Source: Undibacterium pigrum
GTDB taxonomy: Bacteria > Pseudomonadota > Gammaproteobacteria > Burkholderiales > Burkholderiaceae_D
DNA: 64,000 bases
Reading direction: 5' to 3'
NCBI RefSeq assembly: GCF_003201815.1
Contig: NZ_QJKB01000001.1
Span: 1 to 64,000, forward strand
Below, piece after piece: positions 1-7,678 of the stretch. Under the pieces are notes generated by a model. That model ran no database searches. It saw only the letters and a list, made by a program, of their open reading frames with translations, and was not told the DNA's origin. Position numbers and translations under genes: made by a program. Position 1 is the first letter of the stretch. Each line of letters begins with the position of its first letter.

Positions 1-83
1 CTTCCCATCCCGAACAGGACCGTGAAACGATTACGCGCCAATGATAGTGCTGCAACCAGTGTGAAAGTAGGTTATCGTCAGGC
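1..83 (+). rRNA. rrf: 5S ribosomal RNA, 3' part (5' end outside window)
   Basis: The first bases match the conserved 5S rRNA segment CCATCCCGAACAGGACCGTGAAACG, here as cccatcccgaacaggaccg. They run on to the conserved 3' end GTGAAAGTAGGTTATCGTCAGG. Roughly the first 30-35 bases of the gene lie outside the window. It is followed at once by a strong intrinsic terminator, so this is the end of an rRNA operon. The exact mature 3' end is uncertain by a few bases. Confidence 0.93.
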
Positions 84-97
84 TTTTATTCCGCAGA

Positions 98-127
98 CCC
101 CCATTCAAGTAATTGAGTGGGGGTTTT
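98..127 (+). terminator. rRNA operon intrinsic terminator
   Basis: An 11-bp stem (98-108 with 113-123, one G-U pair) has a 4-base loop and is followed by TTTT. It lies 15 bases after the 5S rRNA 3' end, where an rrn terminator is expected. Confidence 0.9.
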
Positions 128-343
128 GCTTTTGCGCGAACAGAAATAACAAACAAAAACAAGATCAAAAACAAGGTCAAGACCTCTCAACACTGAGGCA
201 CAGAGACACAGAGGGGCACTGAGAAAGGCGAGAATAGCAAAAAACAAAGAGAAATCTCTGCTTTTACTCGGGGGCTCAGGTTCTCTATTTTCCCATTGCT
301 GAAACGTTCTCTTCCTCTCCGCACGGCCCGTCAACCAACGACA

Positions 344-376
344 CTGGGCTCCAGCCTTCGCTGGAGCGACGAATTT
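344..376 (-). repeat. REP-like palindromic element, copy 1
   Basis: A perfect 7-bp hairpin (CTCCAGC at 349-355 with GCTGGAG at 360-366, loop CTTC) is embedded in a longer conserved frame. Read on the minus strand it is closely similar to the element at 541-572, both starting near TCGTCGCTCC and ending near GGAGCCCAG. The two copies face each other about 165 bases apart. This is the usual arrangement of bacterial REP/BIME-type intergenic repeats. Confidence 0.7.
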
Positions 377-540
377 GAGGGCAACTCTCTTGCAACCTGT
401 GCGGCTCGCTGCCAGAATCGCTACCATTGTTGAAGCTGTCGTTCAAATCTTTCCGTCCGCATGCTCATATCTTTGTTCTCCCAAAAAGCTTTGGCAAAAT
501 TCTTTGCACACTAATATTCATCGTTGGATAATTGGCCTCG

Positions 541-572
541 AAATCGTCGCTCCTGCGCAGGCAGGAGCCCAG
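541..572 (+). repeat. REP-like palindromic element, copy 2 (inverted to copy 1)
   Basis: A perfect 8-bp hairpin (GCTCCTGC at 549-556 with GCAGGAGC at 561-568, loop GCAG) is flanked by TCGTC on the left and CCAG on the right. Copy 1 shows the same flanks in the opposite orientation. The arms differ between copies by compensating base changes (CCAGC/GCTGG versus CCTGC/GCAGG), so the fold, not only the sequence, is kept. Confidence 0.7.
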
Positions 573-905
573 CGGCTTTCGTGGATAAATAGAGATGTTC
601 GCTCGAATATTTGCATCTATCTCATCACTTAATTCATGCATATTGGAGGCATTCTTTTGAGTAACTGCTACTTGAGTATCATTTTCTCTTCGGCACGACC
701 CTCCTGTATCGATTTACCCTCAATGCAAATCAATATGATTATTGAGCAATTTGATTCAGATAACATTCGCAAACGACAGGTCTGGAAAGACCCCATACAA
801 TTTTCATGATAACTTCTGTATGACGATGAATCTCCCGGATTGAAACTCGTCATATATCAAGTGTAGTGAACATGTGCATCAACAATTAAATGAGGACGCA
901 AGCCT

Positions 906-1340
906 ATGGCAATTAAACGTATGGACAACATCCTCATCGTTGTTGATGATCTGGAAGCCGTCAAAGCCTTCTTCATTGCGCTTGGCCTTACGCTTGAAGG
1001 AGAAACAACCGTTGAAGGTCCGCAAATAGGTAGCTTGATCGGTCTCAAGGATGTGCGCGCTACCCTTGCAATGATGCGGACTCCCGATGGGCAGGGAATT
1101 GAGCTGGATAAATTCCATACACCGGAAGCGATCAGGTTCGGGCCTGTGGATGCGCCGGTGAATACGCTGGGCTTGCGTCGCATCATGTTTGCCGTCGATG
1201 GTATTCACGATATTGTGGCCCGCATGCTTGAACATGGGGCAGAGCTGATTGGCGAAATGCAGTATGAGAATACGTATAAGCTTGCTTATATCCGTGGACC
1301 GGAGGGCATCATTGTTGCGCTCGCCGAGCAACTGCCCTGA
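906..1340 (+). CDS. VOC-family (glyoxalase/bleomycin-resistance fold) protein
   Basis: The 144-residue product resembles small vicinal-oxygen-chelate proteins. The N-terminal module starts with DNILIVVDDLEAVKAFF and carries GQGIELDKF, the usual ExxxF-type metal-ligand strand. A second module starts around residue 88 (LRRIMFAVDGIHD) and ends in YIRGPEGIIVALAE. This is one glyoxalase-like unit of beta-alpha-beta-beta-beta repeats. Members act as lyases, isomerases, dioxygenases or antibiotic-binding proteins, and the substrate cannot be told from sequence. A GAGGAC ribosome-binding site lies about 8 bases before the ATG. The gene stands alone, facing convergent paaX; I see no link to phenylacetate metabolism beyond proximity. 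Confidence 0.85.
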   Translation: MAIKRMDNILIVVDDLEAVKAFFIALGLTLEGETTVEGPQIGSLIGLKDVRATLAMMRTPDGQGIELDKFHTPEAIRFGPVDAPVNTLGLRRIMFAVDGIHDIVARMLEHGAELIGEMQYENTYKLAYIRGPEGIIVALAEQLP

Positions 1341-1424
1341 GGCGTTACTATAAGCAGTTGCTTCAACAAACGCATCGCTTTCAATATGACATAAGGCAAA
1401 AGGACATAAAGCAAATTCATGGCT

Positions 1425-2345
1425 TTAAAAAAGCCCGCCAAACCTTTCCTGCAGACTCAAACCGCCATCCTGTCTATGTTCAGGATCCAGTGCCTGGCTC
1501 AATAAATATTCTGCTGGACGGAAACAAGCCCTGTATAAATCGCGGCATAACCGGTACGCCTCATCACCTAGCCAACCTTCGGGACGCAAACTGCTCGGCA
1601 AATTGGGATCGTGCAACTGGGTACGGCGGAAGCTATGTATCAACAGACTGCGGATGACAAAGGCCGCGTGCTCAGGCAGATGCTGTCCTTGTACCAGTTT
1701 TTTCAGTGGCGAGAATGCTTCAATAAAATTCTTGTAGGCGATATTCACTTCATCGAGTTGCCAGTGGCTGGCAATCAGTGATGGTAGCGGGCGGGCATTG
1801 GGCAAGTTCAAATCACTGCTGCGGCATACTGTACATAATCCGGCGAAGCCGTTACGTCCGAGCACATTTTGCAAGGCTGCAGTATCTGCCTGGGGATGGG
1901 CAAACACCCCGGCATTAATCATGCGAAAACCTTCCCACAGCAATTCTTTTTTCAGGCTGGCTTTATTGCCGGTTGATGTATCGTCGCCACTCATGATGAC
2001 CAGCGTCCAGTAGTGATCCCATTTGCCAGTTTGTGGCACATACACGCGTTTGTACGCATGCTGGAACCTGGCATAGCTTGCGGTTGCCAACTGGTAAGTG
2101 CTGCGCCGGCCATCCCGTTTGGCTTCCAGCCAGCCTTCTTCGGCTAGTCTGAACACGCTGGTGCGTACTAATCTGTCATTAATGCCAAAATGACTCATTA
2201 ATGAGATTAAACTACCAAGCCATATCGTACCGCCATGCGGGGCAATGGCATCTCCAAAGACCGTCATTACCAGGGATTTTGCCCTGGGCGGATTATTGGT
2301 AAGTTGCTGGTCTATCCAGGTTTGGATGGCAGTGCTGGTCTGCAT
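1425..2345 (-). CDS. paaX: Phenylacetate operon transcriptional repressor PaaX
   Basis: The 306-residue protein has the full PaaX layout. An N-terminal winged-helix region includes PPRAKSLVMTVFGDAIAPHG and INDRLVRTSVFRLAEEGW. A central PaaX domain (KWDHYWTLV...) follows, then a C-terminal region ending in the GG-rich tail. Length matches the family (about 300-320). In enterobacteria and pseudomonads PaaX represses paa promoters and phenylacetyl-CoA relieves repression; this is family knowledge. It is transcribed divergently from paaA, with a 197-base gap holding a perfect 8-bp inverted repeat that fits an operator. Location and neighbours make the assignment strong. Confidence 0.93.
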   Translation of the reverse strand: MQTSTAIQTWIDQQLTNNPPRAKSLVMTVFGDAIAPHGGTIWLGSLISLMSHFGINDRLVRTSVFRLAEEGWLEAKRDGRRSTYQLATASYARFQHAYKRVYVPQTGKWDHYWTLVIMSGDDTSTGNKASLKKELLWEGFRMINAGVFAHPQADTAALQNVLGRNGFAGLCTVCRSSDLNLPNARPLPSLIASHWQLDEVNIAYKNFIEAFSPLKKLVQGQHLPEHAAFVIRSLLIHSFRRTQLHDPNLPSSLRPEGWLGDEAYRLCRDLYRACFRPAEYLLSQALDPEHRQDGGLSLQERFGGLF

Positions 2346-2439
2346 GCGGCTGTGTAAGTGATGGTAGGTAAGTATTGGTTGTTGTCCAGATTTTACCTAT
2401 GGTGTAGCTGATAAGGCGTAAATCTATCAAAAAATTAAA

Positions 2440-2485
2440 ATGATACAAAAAAACTTCAACATCAATAAAAACTGTATCATATAAT
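2440..2485. promoter_or_regulatory. Divergent paaX/paaA promoter region with candidate PaaX operator
   Basis: The arms ATGATACA (2440-2447) and TGTATCAT (2473-2480) form a perfect 8-bp inverted repeat; arm centres are 33 bases apart, about three helix turns. TATAAT at 2480-2485 is a good -10 for paaA and touches the right arm. On the minus strand TTATTG, 17 bases, TATCAT gives a plausible paaX promoter whose -10 lies in the left arm. Both promoters could thus be blocked together. That PaaX is the binder is inference. Confidence 0.55.
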
Positions 2486-2542
2486 TGTTTGACGCAGATC
2501 AATCTTCCATGTTCGCATCCTCAGGGTGCCAAGGAGTGTTTC

Positions 2543-3532
2543 ATGTATGCACAATTAGTCGAGACCGGCTTGAGCAAGCTCAAAACTGCAGAAGAGTTGA
2601 GTGATGCCGAGCGTGCTTTCCAGGAGCGCATCGATGCCGGTATCCGTATTGAAGCCAAAGACTGGATGCCAGATGCCTACAGAAAAACCCTGATACGGCA
2701 AATCTCTCAGCATGCGCATTCCGAAATCGTTGGTCAACTGCCAGAAGGCAACTGGGTTACCCGCGCTCCCACCTTAAAACGCAAAGCCATCTTGCTGGCC
2801 AAAATCCAGGATGAGGCTGGGCATGGTCTTTACCTTTACAGTGCTGCTGAAACTCTGGGAGTATCACGTGATGAGTTGCTGGCCGACCTGCATTCAGGTA
2901 AAGCCAAGTATTCTAGCATCTTCAATTACCCGACCCTGAGTTGGGCTGATATGGGGGCGATAGGCTGGCTGGTTGATGGCTCAGCCATCATCAATCAGAT
3001 TCCCTTGTGCCGCTGTTCTTACGGCCCGTATTCACGCGCCATGATACGTGTATGCAAGGAAGAGTCCTTCCATGCGCGTCAGGGTTACGACATCATGATG
3101 ACCTTGTGCCGTGGCACAGCAGAACAAAAAGCCATGGCGCAAGATGCATTGAATCGTTACTGGTGGCCAGCGCTGATGATGTTTGGACCCTCTGATGCGG
3201 CATCGGTGAACAGCGCTCAATCTGCGCAATGGCGTATCAAGCTTTTTTCCAATGATGAATTGCGTCAGCGCATGGTGGACCAGACCGTGCCACAGATTGA
3301 ATACCTGGGACTCGAACTGCCTGACCCTGCTATCAAATGGAATGGAGAGCGCGGGCATTATGACTTTGGTGAAATCAACTGGGATGAGTTTTACCAGGTC
3401 TTGAAAGGCAATGGACCCTGTAACCGCGAACGCCTGCGTACCCGCGTCAAGGCTTATGACGATGGCGCGTGGTTCCGTGATGCCTTGCAGGCCCATGCAG
3501 ACAAGCAGCAAGAAAATAAAAAAAGCGCTTAA
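2543..3532 (+). CDS. paaA: 1,2-phenylacetyl-CoA epoxidase, catalytic subunit PaaA
   Basis: PaaA is the oxygenase alpha subunit of the phenylacetyl-CoA epoxidase. With PaaC it forms the heterodimer that inserts one oxygen of O2 into the aromatic ring. The protein is ferritin-like and di-iron: helical, with carboxylate/histidine ligands visible in DEAGHG and [11 protein letters not shown]. The start chosen is the ATG at 2543, giving 329 residues, because AAGGAG lies 6 bases upstream and the protein begins MYAQLVETG as in homologues. An upstream in-frame ATG at 2489 has no such site. It is the first gene of the paa operon. Residues [20 protein letters not shown] and [19 protein letters not shown] are typical of the subunit. 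Confidence 0.96.
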   Translation: MYAQLVETGLSKLKTAEELSDAERAFQERIDAGIRIEAKDWMPDAYRKTLIRQISQHAHSEIVGQLPEGNWVTRAPTLKRKAILLAKIQDEAGHGLYLYSAAETLGVSRDELLADLHSGKAKYSSIFNYPTLSWADMGAIGWLVDGSAIINQIPLCRCSYGPYSRAMIRVCKEESFHARQGYDIMMTLCRGTAEQKAMAQDALNRYWWPALMMFGPSDAASVNSAQSAQWRIKLFSNDELRQRMVDQTVPQIEYLGLELPDPAIKWNGERGHYDFGEINWDEFYQVLKGNGPCNRERLRTRVKAYDDGAWFRDALQAHADKQQENKKSA

Positions 3533-3560
3533 AAGTATATAAGAGAGCAGGAGACATAGC

Positions 3561-3845
3561 ATGAGCAAAGAATGGCCCTTGTGGGAAGTATTCATCCGTA
3601 GCCAGCACGGCCTGGCGCATAAACATGTAGGCAGCCTGCATGCACCTGATGCAGAAATGGCGATCAACCATGCGCGTGATGTCTACACACGACGAAATGA
3701 AGGTGTCAGCATCTGGGTGGCAAGGGCAGGCGATATTTTTGCCAGCAGCCCAGGCGACAAAGAAGCCTTGTTTGAGCCATCAAATAGCAAGGTATACCGT
3801 CATCCGACCTTCTTCCCCATGCCGGATGAAGTTAAGAATCTGTGA
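3561..3845 (+). CDS. paaB: 1,2-phenylacetyl-CoA epoxidase subunit PaaB
   Basis: This 94-residue protein matches PaaB, the small subunit that organises the PaaABCE epoxidase complex and is needed for activity in vivo. It has the conserved opening WPLWEVFIRSQHGLAHKHVG and the central HARDVYTRRNEGVSIWVA. It lies 28 bases after paaA with GAGACAT-type spacing and an AGGAGA ribosome-binding site. There are no odd features, and the size equals the family norm (about 95). Confidence 0.96.
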   Translation: MSKEWPLWEVFIRSQHGLAHKHVGSLHAPDAEMAINHARDVYTRRNEGVSIWVARAGDIFASSPGDKEALFEPSNSKVYRHPTFFPMPDEVKNL

Positions 3846-3892
3846 TTGAACAAATCTACACATCATAGCCAACTAATTTCTGGAGAACTGAG

Positions 3893-4648
3893 ATGTCAGA
3901 GAATAAGTTCAATCATGTTTTGCGTCTGGCAGACCATGCCATGATACTCAGCCAGCGTCTGTCGCAATGGTGTGGCAAAGGCCCTGCGCTGGAAGAAGAC
4001 ATGGCATTGACCAATGTGGCGCTGGATCTGATAGGCCAGGCCAGGCTCTGGTATGCCTATGCCGCAGAGCTGGAAGGCAAGGGACGTACAGAAGATGATC
4101 TGGCATTCTTGCGGGATGCACACCATTTTCATAATTTCTTATTGCTCGAACAGCCAAACGGCACTTATGCCGATACCCTGATGCGGCAATTCCTGTTTGA
4201 CACCTGGCATTACCATTATCTGCAAGCACTGAAGCAATCTACCGATCAGCAGATTGCCGCCATCGCAGAAAAATCACTGAAAGAAGTCACTTACCATTTG
4301 CGTCGTAGCAGCGACCTGGTGGTACGTCTGGGTGATGGTACTGAATTGAGTCAGAAAATGATGCAAACAGCTCTCGAAGAATTGTGGCGCTTCACTGGCG
4401 AAATGTTTATGAATGATGAGATTGATGTCGCCATGCATGCGGCAGACATAGCTCCATTGCCTTCAGATTTGAAAGGCGCCTGGGATGCCCATCTGGCTGA
4501 TGTCATGCATGCCGCCACTTTGCGCCTGCCTGATGCCAATAGCTGGATGCAAAAGGGCGGCAAGCAAGGTGTGCATACTGAACATATGGGTTATCTGCTG
4601 GCAGAAATGCAGTTCTTGCAGCGTGCCTATCCGGGGGCGCAATGGTAG
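3893..4648 (+). CDS. paaC: 1,2-phenylacetyl-CoA epoxidase, structural subunit PaaC
   Basis: PaaC (251 residues) is the ferritin-like partner of PaaA; in characterised enzymes it is structural and lacks a working di-iron site. Conserved blocks include LADHAMILSQRLSQWCGKGP, EDMALTNVALDLIGQAR, EDDLAFLRD and FLFDTWHYHYLQ. The stop codon overlaps the start of paaD by 7 bases (ATGGTAG), which indicates translational coupling. A GGAGA ribosome-binding site lies ahead of the ATG. Confidence 0.96.
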   Translation: MSENKFNHVLRLADHAMILSQRLSQWCGKGPALEEDMALTNVALDLIGQARLWYAYAAELEGKGRTEDDLAFLRDAHHFHNFLLLEQPNGTYADTLMRQFLFDTWHYHYLQALKQSTDQQIAAIAEKSLKEVTYHLRRSSDLVVRLGDGTELSQKMMQTALEELWRFTGEMFMNDEIDVAMHAADIAPLPSDLKGAWDAHLADVMHAATLRLPDANSWMQKGGKQGVHTEHMGYLLAEMQFLQRAYPGAQW

Positions 4649-5172
4649 CTTCTGCCATGGGCTATATGCAAAATCCACCTGTCAGTGCAGGGCAGATCTG
4701 GCAATGGCTGGGTGAAGTCAGTGACCCTGAAATTCCGGTTATTTCGGTGACGGACCTGGGCATTATCCGCGCAGTGGAATGGCAGGGGGGCGAGTGTGTC
4801 ATCACGATTACCCCCACTTATTCTGGTTGCCCGGCCATGGATGTGATTGCTGAAGAAATATCCAAGGCTTTGCAGGCGCATGGTATCAAGCCACCCAGCA
4901 TTGTTTACCAATTGTCCCCCGCCTGGAGTACCGACTGGATGACAGAAGCCGGCAAGCAAAAACTCAGTGGCTATGGAATCGCGCCGCCACAGCAACAGGT
5001 AGTGGATATCTCCTCCATACAACGTTATCGCGAAGTACAGCCAGCCATCGCTTGCCCGCAATGCGGCTCTGTCGATACCCAACTGGTCAGCCAGTTTGGA
5101 TCAACTGCCTGCAAGGCGCTGTATAAATGCAAGGCTTGCCTGGAACCTTTTGATTACTTCAAACCGCATTGA
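4642..5172 (+). CDS. paaD: Fe-S assembly-type protein PaaD of the phenylacetyl-CoA epoxidase system
   Basis: The 176-residue protein has an N-terminal MIP18/DUF59-like domain (SDPEIPVISVTDLGI, TPTYSGCPAMDVI) and a C-terminal cysteine knuckle: CPQC near residue 148, then CKAC near residue 167. PaaD belongs to a family linked to iron-sulfur or di-iron maturation and is required for epoxidase activity; its exact job is less certain than that of its neighbours. The annotated start overlaps paaC. A start at 4657 is also possible and would remove five residues. Confidence 0.93.
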   Translation: MVASAMGYMQNPPVSAGQIWQWLGEVSDPEIPVISVTDLGIIRAVEWQGGECVITITPTYSGCPAMDVIAEEISKALQAHGIKPPSIVYQLSPAWSTDWMTEAGKQKLSGYGIAPPQQQVVDISSIQRYREVQPAIACPQCGSVDTQLVSQFGSTACKALYKCKACLEPFDYFKPH

Positions 5173-5206
5173 GCGAATAATAAAAATAAAAAGGAGACAA
5201 CAATAC

Positions 5207-6283
5207 ATGAGCAAATTTTACCCACTGACAGTCAGCCAGATACGGCCAGAAACCCGTGATGCCGTAGTCTTGAGCTTTGCCGTGCCTGCCGATCTGCAGC
5301 CGCAGTTTGCCTATCGTGAAGGGCAGCACCTGACCTTGCGCGCCAAGATCGCAGGCGAAGATGTGCGGCGCTCGTACTCTATTTGTTCTGCCGTACAGGA
5401 TGGGCAATTACGGGTTGCCATCAAGCGCGTGCAGGGTGGCGCATTTTCCAACTGGGTACATGACAGCCTGCGTGCAGGAATGACTATCGAAGTCATGCCC
5501 GCCATGGGACATTTCAATCTGCCGCTGGCAGCGGAACATGAAAAGCATTATCTGGCATTTGCAGCGGGTAGTGGCATCACTCCCTTGTTGTCCATTATTA
5601 AGACTACGTTGCAGACAGAACCGCAAAGCAAATTTACCCTGGTGTATGGCAATCGCGCATCATCGACTGTCATGTTCAAGGAGGAACTGGCAGCGCTGAA
5701 AGACAGTTATTTGCAACGCCTGAACCTGATCTATATCATGAGCCGCGAGCAGCAGGATATAGATTTGTTTAATGGTCGCATCACCGCTGAAAAATGCCTG
5801 AATCTGTTTGATCAATGGATACGCATAGACGACATGGATGCTGCCTTCATCTGCGGGCCAGAAGAAATGATGCACGCAGTCAGCAATGCCCTGCAGCAGC
5901 GCGGTATGCCCAAGGAGCAGATCAAGGTAGAGTTGTTTGCCGCCAGCATACCGGCGCACCGGCATGTCGCCAGCGCCAAGCCTTTGCCCGGTAAATCATC
6001 CTGTGCCGTGACGATTATCATGGATGGTCATCACACCCATTTCGACATGGAAAAAGACAAGGAGTCTGTGCTGGATGCCGCCCTGAAGCTGGGACATGAT
6101 ATGCGTTATTCCTGCAAGGGCGGTGTGTGTTCTACCTGTCGTTCCAAAGTCGTGGAAGGTAAGGTCGATATGGACAGGAATTACGCCCTTGAAGATTATG
6201 AAGTTGCACGTGGATTTGTGCTGACCTGCCAGAGCTTCCCGGTCAGCGATACCCTGACCCTGGATTTTGATAGCGAGAATTGA
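5207..6283 (+). CDS. paaE: 1,2-phenylacetyl-CoA epoxidase reductase PaaE
   Basis: PaaE passes electrons from NADPH through FAD and a [2Fe-2S] cluster to PaaA. At 358 residues it has the expected layout. A ferredoxin-reductase FAD domain includes RRSYSICSA, then an NAD(P) domain includes AAGSGITPLLSII and FICGPEEMM. A C-terminal plant-type ferredoxin domain has CKGGVCSTC and a downstream TCQSFP cysteine. The start at 5207 is chosen because AAGGAG sits 11 bases upstream and the protein then begins MSKFYPLTV, as homologues do. An in-frame start further upstream would overlap paaD. Confidence 0.96.
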   Translation: MSKFYPLTVSQIRPETRDAVVLSFAVPADLQPQFAYREGQHLTLRAKIAGEDVRRSYSICSAVQDGQLRVAIKRVQGGAFSNWVHDSLRAGMTIEVMPAMGHFNLPLAAEHEKHYLAFAAGSGITPLLSIIKTTLQTEPQSKFTLVYGNRASSTVMFKEELAALKDSYLQRLNLIYIMSREQQDIDLFNGRITAEKCLNLFDQWIRIDDMDAAFICGPEEMMHAVSNALQQRGMPKEQIKVELFAASIPAHRHVASAKPLPGKSSCAVTIIMDGHHTHFDMEKDKESVLDAALKLGHDMRYSCKGGVCSTCRSKVVEGKVDMDRNYALEDYEVARGFVLTCQSFPVSDTLTLDFDSEN

Positions 6284-7087
6284 ATGGACTATTCCCATAT
6301 TCTGTTTCACATCAGCGACGGCATTGCCCACCTGACCCTGAACCGCCCTGAAAAACTAAATAGTTTTAACGTTGCCATGCATCTGGAAATCCAGGATGCA
6401 CTAGAAAAATTGCGGGCTGATGCTTCGGTGCGCGTCATGGTATTGACCGGTGCCGGGCGCGGCTTTTGTGCGGGTCAGGATTTATCTGACCGTAGCGTGA
6501 AGGGAGACAATGCGGCCGACGGTGCACCTCCAGATCTGGGTGAGTCAGTAGAAAAATATTATGCGCCGCTGGTACTGGCCTTGCGTGCTTTACCCATCCC
6601 GGTTATTTGCGCAGTGAATGGTGTAGCAGCCGGTGCTGGTGCAAACCTGCCGCTCGCCTGCGACATCGTATTGGCGGCACGTTCTGCCAGTTTTGTTGAA
6701 GTATTTTGCAAGCTGGGTCTGATACCCGATACTGGCGGCACTTATTTCCTGCCACGTGCCCTTGGTACTGCCAGGGCTATGGGCGCAGCCATGCTGGGTG
6801 GCAAAATCAGTGCGGAACAGGCAGAGCAATGGGGCCTGATCTGGAAGTGTGTGGATGATGATCAGTTGCAGACCGAAGCCATGGCTTTGGCCACGCATTT
6901 TGCATCTGCTCCCACCAAGGGCCTTGCTTTCACCAAGCAGGCAATCTATGCCAGCCCGCAGCATACTCTGGAACAGCAATTGATACTGGAAACCAATATG
7001 ATGCGTGAACTGGGGCAAAGCGAAGACTATCGTGAAGGTGTCGCAGCGTTTGTAGAGAAGCGTGCACCCAAGTTTGTTGGCAAGTAA
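6284..7087 (+). CDS. paaG: 1,2-epoxyphenylacetyl-CoA isomerase PaaG
   Basis: This enoyl-CoA hydratase/isomerase (crotonase) family protein has 267 residues. It shows the oxyanion-hole motifs GRGFCAGQDLSDR and NGVAAGAGANLPLACDI, and the LGLIPDTGGTYFLPR segment with the catalytic aspartate of isomerase-type members. It resembles PaaG rather than PaaF because of the DLGESVEKYYAPLV block and the C-terminal EDYREGVAAFVEKR. PaaG converts the epoxide to the oxepin. The ATG begins directly after the paaE stop. PaaF activity might in principle be shared by this enzyme, but that is speculation. Confidence 0.92.
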   Translation: MDYSHILFHISDGIAHLTLNRPEKLNSFNVAMHLEIQDALEKLRADASVRVMVLTGAGRGFCAGQDLSDRSVKGDNAADGAPPDLGESVEKYYAPLVLALRALPIPVICAVNGVAAGAGANLPLACDIVLAARSASFVEVFCKLGLIPDTGGTYFLPRALGTARAMGAAMLGGKISAEQAEQWGLIWKCVDDDQLQTEAMALATHFASAPTKGLAFTKQAIYASPQHTLEQQLILETNMMRELGQSEDYREGVAAFVEKRAPKFVGK

Positions 7088-7123
7088 GTTCTATAAGTTT
7101 GATCTGCCCAAGGAAAAGTATAG

Positions 7124-7618
7124 ATGAGCACAGAGATCAGTCAAGTAAGTAAGCAATTTGCCAAAAACAGCCAGCACATGGCAGAACTCACTGCCGCCGC
7201 CATGTTCGCCAGCGATGCCGCAACACGCGGACTGAATATGCAGATAACTCATGTGGCTGAAGGTACTGCAACACTCAGCATGTTGATCAGGCATGACATG
7301 CTGAACGGACACAAAACCTGCCACGGCGGTTACCTGTTTACCCTGGCTGACAGCGCATTTGCCTTTGCCTGCAATAGCCGTAACCAGGTGACCGTTGCTG
7401 CTGGATGTAGCATAGAATATTTGTCACCGGGAAGGGAGGGTGATCTCATAACCGCGACTGCGACAGAGCAATCACTGACTGGCCGCACCGGCATCTACGA
7501 TGCACGTCTGATTAATCAGCATGGCCAATTGATCGCGCTGTTCCGTGGCAAGTCGCATAAGCTGAATGCGGAAGTTGTACCGGGTCTGGTATTGCAAGAA
7601 AACGCAATTCCAGATTGA
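7124..7618 (+). CDS. paaI: Hydroxyphenylacetyl-CoA thioesterase PaaI
   Basis: This 164-residue hotdog-fold thioesterase has the PaaI signature HGGYLFTLADSAFAFACN and the acidic catalytic residue in the hotdog helix. It hydrolyses phenylacetyl-CoA and hydroxylated phenylacetyl-CoA, preventing CoA from being trapped in dead-end intermediates. It sits in the operon 36 bases after paaG. An AGGAAAAG ribosome-binding site precedes the ATG. Confidence 0.94.
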   Translation: MSTEISQVSKQFAKNSQHMAELTAAAMFASDAATRGLNMQITHVAEGTATLSMLIRHDMLNGHKTCHGGYLFTLADSAFAFACNSRNQVTVAAGCSIEYLSPGREGDLITATATEQSLTGRTGIYDARLINQHGQLIALFRGKSHKLNAEVVPGLVLQENAIPD

Positions 7619-7678
7619 ATTTGTGTTTAGCCATCAATCATAGAAACGAAATCAGGATAAGTGAGCGGGAGACAAAAC

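Larger units (their letters stand above)
128..905. other. Non-coding region downstream of the rRNA operon
   Basis: No convincing gene is seen in about 780 bases. Short frames exist, but they are interrupted, lack ribosome-binding sites, and some merely translate the two REP-like hairpins (residue strings such as VAPAKAGAQ are typical of spurious translations of such repeats). Around 187-225 there is a purine-rich stretch of repeated CACTGAGGCACAGAGACACAGAG character. AGGAC at 893-897 (within tgaggacgc) is the likely ribosome-binding site of the VOC gene starting at 906. Confidence 0.7.

Noticed and set aside
86..632. Short reading frames with residues like VAPAKAGAQ/VAPAQAGAQ
   Set aside because: They are translations of the REP-like hairpins and lack ribosome-binding sites.
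6284..7087. Crotonase as PaaF
   Set aside because: The sequence resembles PaaG more closely, including the DLGESVEKYY block and C-terminal REGVAAFVEKR.
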